From the NCBI GenBank assembly GCA_003641795.1, contig QNAP01000092.1, positions 1 to 7,203 of the forward strand: a stretch of 7,203 nucleotides of DNA. The letters run 5' to 3'. Numbering within the stretch: position 1 is the stretch's first letter; every line of letters begins with the position of its first letter. A program made the position numbers and the translations under genes. Of the stretch, positions 6,877 to 7,203 are shown one piece after another. The notes below the pieces were generated by a model, which saw only the letters and a list, made by a program, of their open reading frames with translations, made no database searches and was not told where the DNA came from. This DNA is from Thermotogae bacterium. GTDB lineage: Bacteria; Thermotogota; Thermotogae; UBA12178.

Positions 6877-7203
6877 ATGGTTGTGAAGGCTGTACCCAAG
6901 GAGATTTTCAAAGTGGTGAAGTCTCTCGTTACCGAGGATCGTTTTTCTCACATGTCGAGGGTAGCCGAGTGGTGTCTCAAGATTGCGGCTTCTCATGGTT
7001 TACGAGACGATCGGTTAGTCCTTGCTGCTTTCTCGCACGATATGTTCAGAGATGTCAAACCTGGGATCTTGGTAAAGCTCGCTCGATTCTACAAGATAGA
7101 GGAAAAGCGTTATTACTTCTCACGTCCGGTTCTACTGCACGGCCCTGTGGCCGCTAAGTACATGAAAAGACGTTTCGGCATCGACGATGAGGTTTTCGAA
7201 GCA
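6877..7203 (+). CDS. YqeK-like HD-domain phosphohydrolase, N-terminal part
   Basis: The frame from the ATG at 6877 stays open for 109 codons to the right edge, so the gene is cut by the window. It shows the HD-domain metal ligands in order: His25 in RFSHMSRVAEW, the His54-Asp55 pair in FSHDMF, and His88 in LLHGPVAAKYM, followed by FGIDDEVFEA. The spacing and the HGPVAA motif match the YqeK family, some of whose members hydrolyse diadenosine tetraphosphate symmetrically. The usual HD-x-AK after the HD pair reads HDMFRD here. The start is supported by position, 3 bases after the DUF4139-like stop, but no strong ribosome binding site is seen; the GTG at 6883 is an alternative. An overlapping frame from 6870 has no family features and is a shadow. 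Confidence 0.85.
   Translation, partial: MVVKAVPKEIFKVVKSLVTEDRFSHMSRVAEWCLKIAASHGLRDDRLVLAAFSHDMFRDVKPGILVKLARFYKIEEKRYYFSRPVLLHGPVAAKYMKRRFGIDDEVFEA

Overview
The window looks like chromosomal core DNA from a thermophilic bacterium of the Thermotogales (Thermotoga/Pseudothermotoga type). This is inferred from Glu/Lys-rich proteins, roughly balanced base composition, strong GGAGG-type ribosome binding sites, frequent GTG and TTG starts, and very tight gene packing. The cytoplasmic GH13 alpha-amylase and the overall style also fit what I recall of that order. No database search was possible, so the assignment is an inference.

Layout. Positions 1-181 hold no gene I can support. Two genes then run on the minus strand: a class II (FucA-type) aldolase (182-838) and, upstream of it, a free-standing 200-residue IMP cyclohydrolase (846-1448), which corresponds to the N-terminal half of PurH. 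A 121-base divergent intergenic region (1449-1569) carries a 17-base operator-like dyad, overlapping -10 candidates on both strands and a GC-rich hairpin.

Eight plus-strand genes follow without a gap larger than 29 bases: surE (nucleoside-monophosphate phosphatase), def (peptide deformylase), fmt (Met-tRNA formyltransferase), a PduO-type cobalamin adenosyltransferase, a cytoplasmic alpha-amylase, a DUF503 protein, an exported DUF4139-like protein, and the first 109 codons of a YqeK-like HD-domain phosphohydrolase cut by the right edge. Most junctions overlap by 4-26 bases, so this is very probably one translationally coupled operon read from the promoter near 1530.

How the genes relate. def and fmt form the N-formylmethionine cycle: Fmt formylates initiator Met-tRNA and Def removes the formyl group from new proteins. 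SurE and the YqeK-like protein both fit nucleotide clean-up. The adenosyltransferase would make adenosylcobalamin, and the amylase would trim internal maltodextrins. DUF503 and the DUF4139-like protein have no firm role. No mobile element, CRISPR array, tRNA or rRNA was seen.

The observations most worth a second look are the cyclohydrolase domain that ends at the PurH domain boundary, with Arg where the family has an active-site Tyr, its pairing with an aldolase of unknown substrate, and the coupled DUF503/DUF4139/HD trio.
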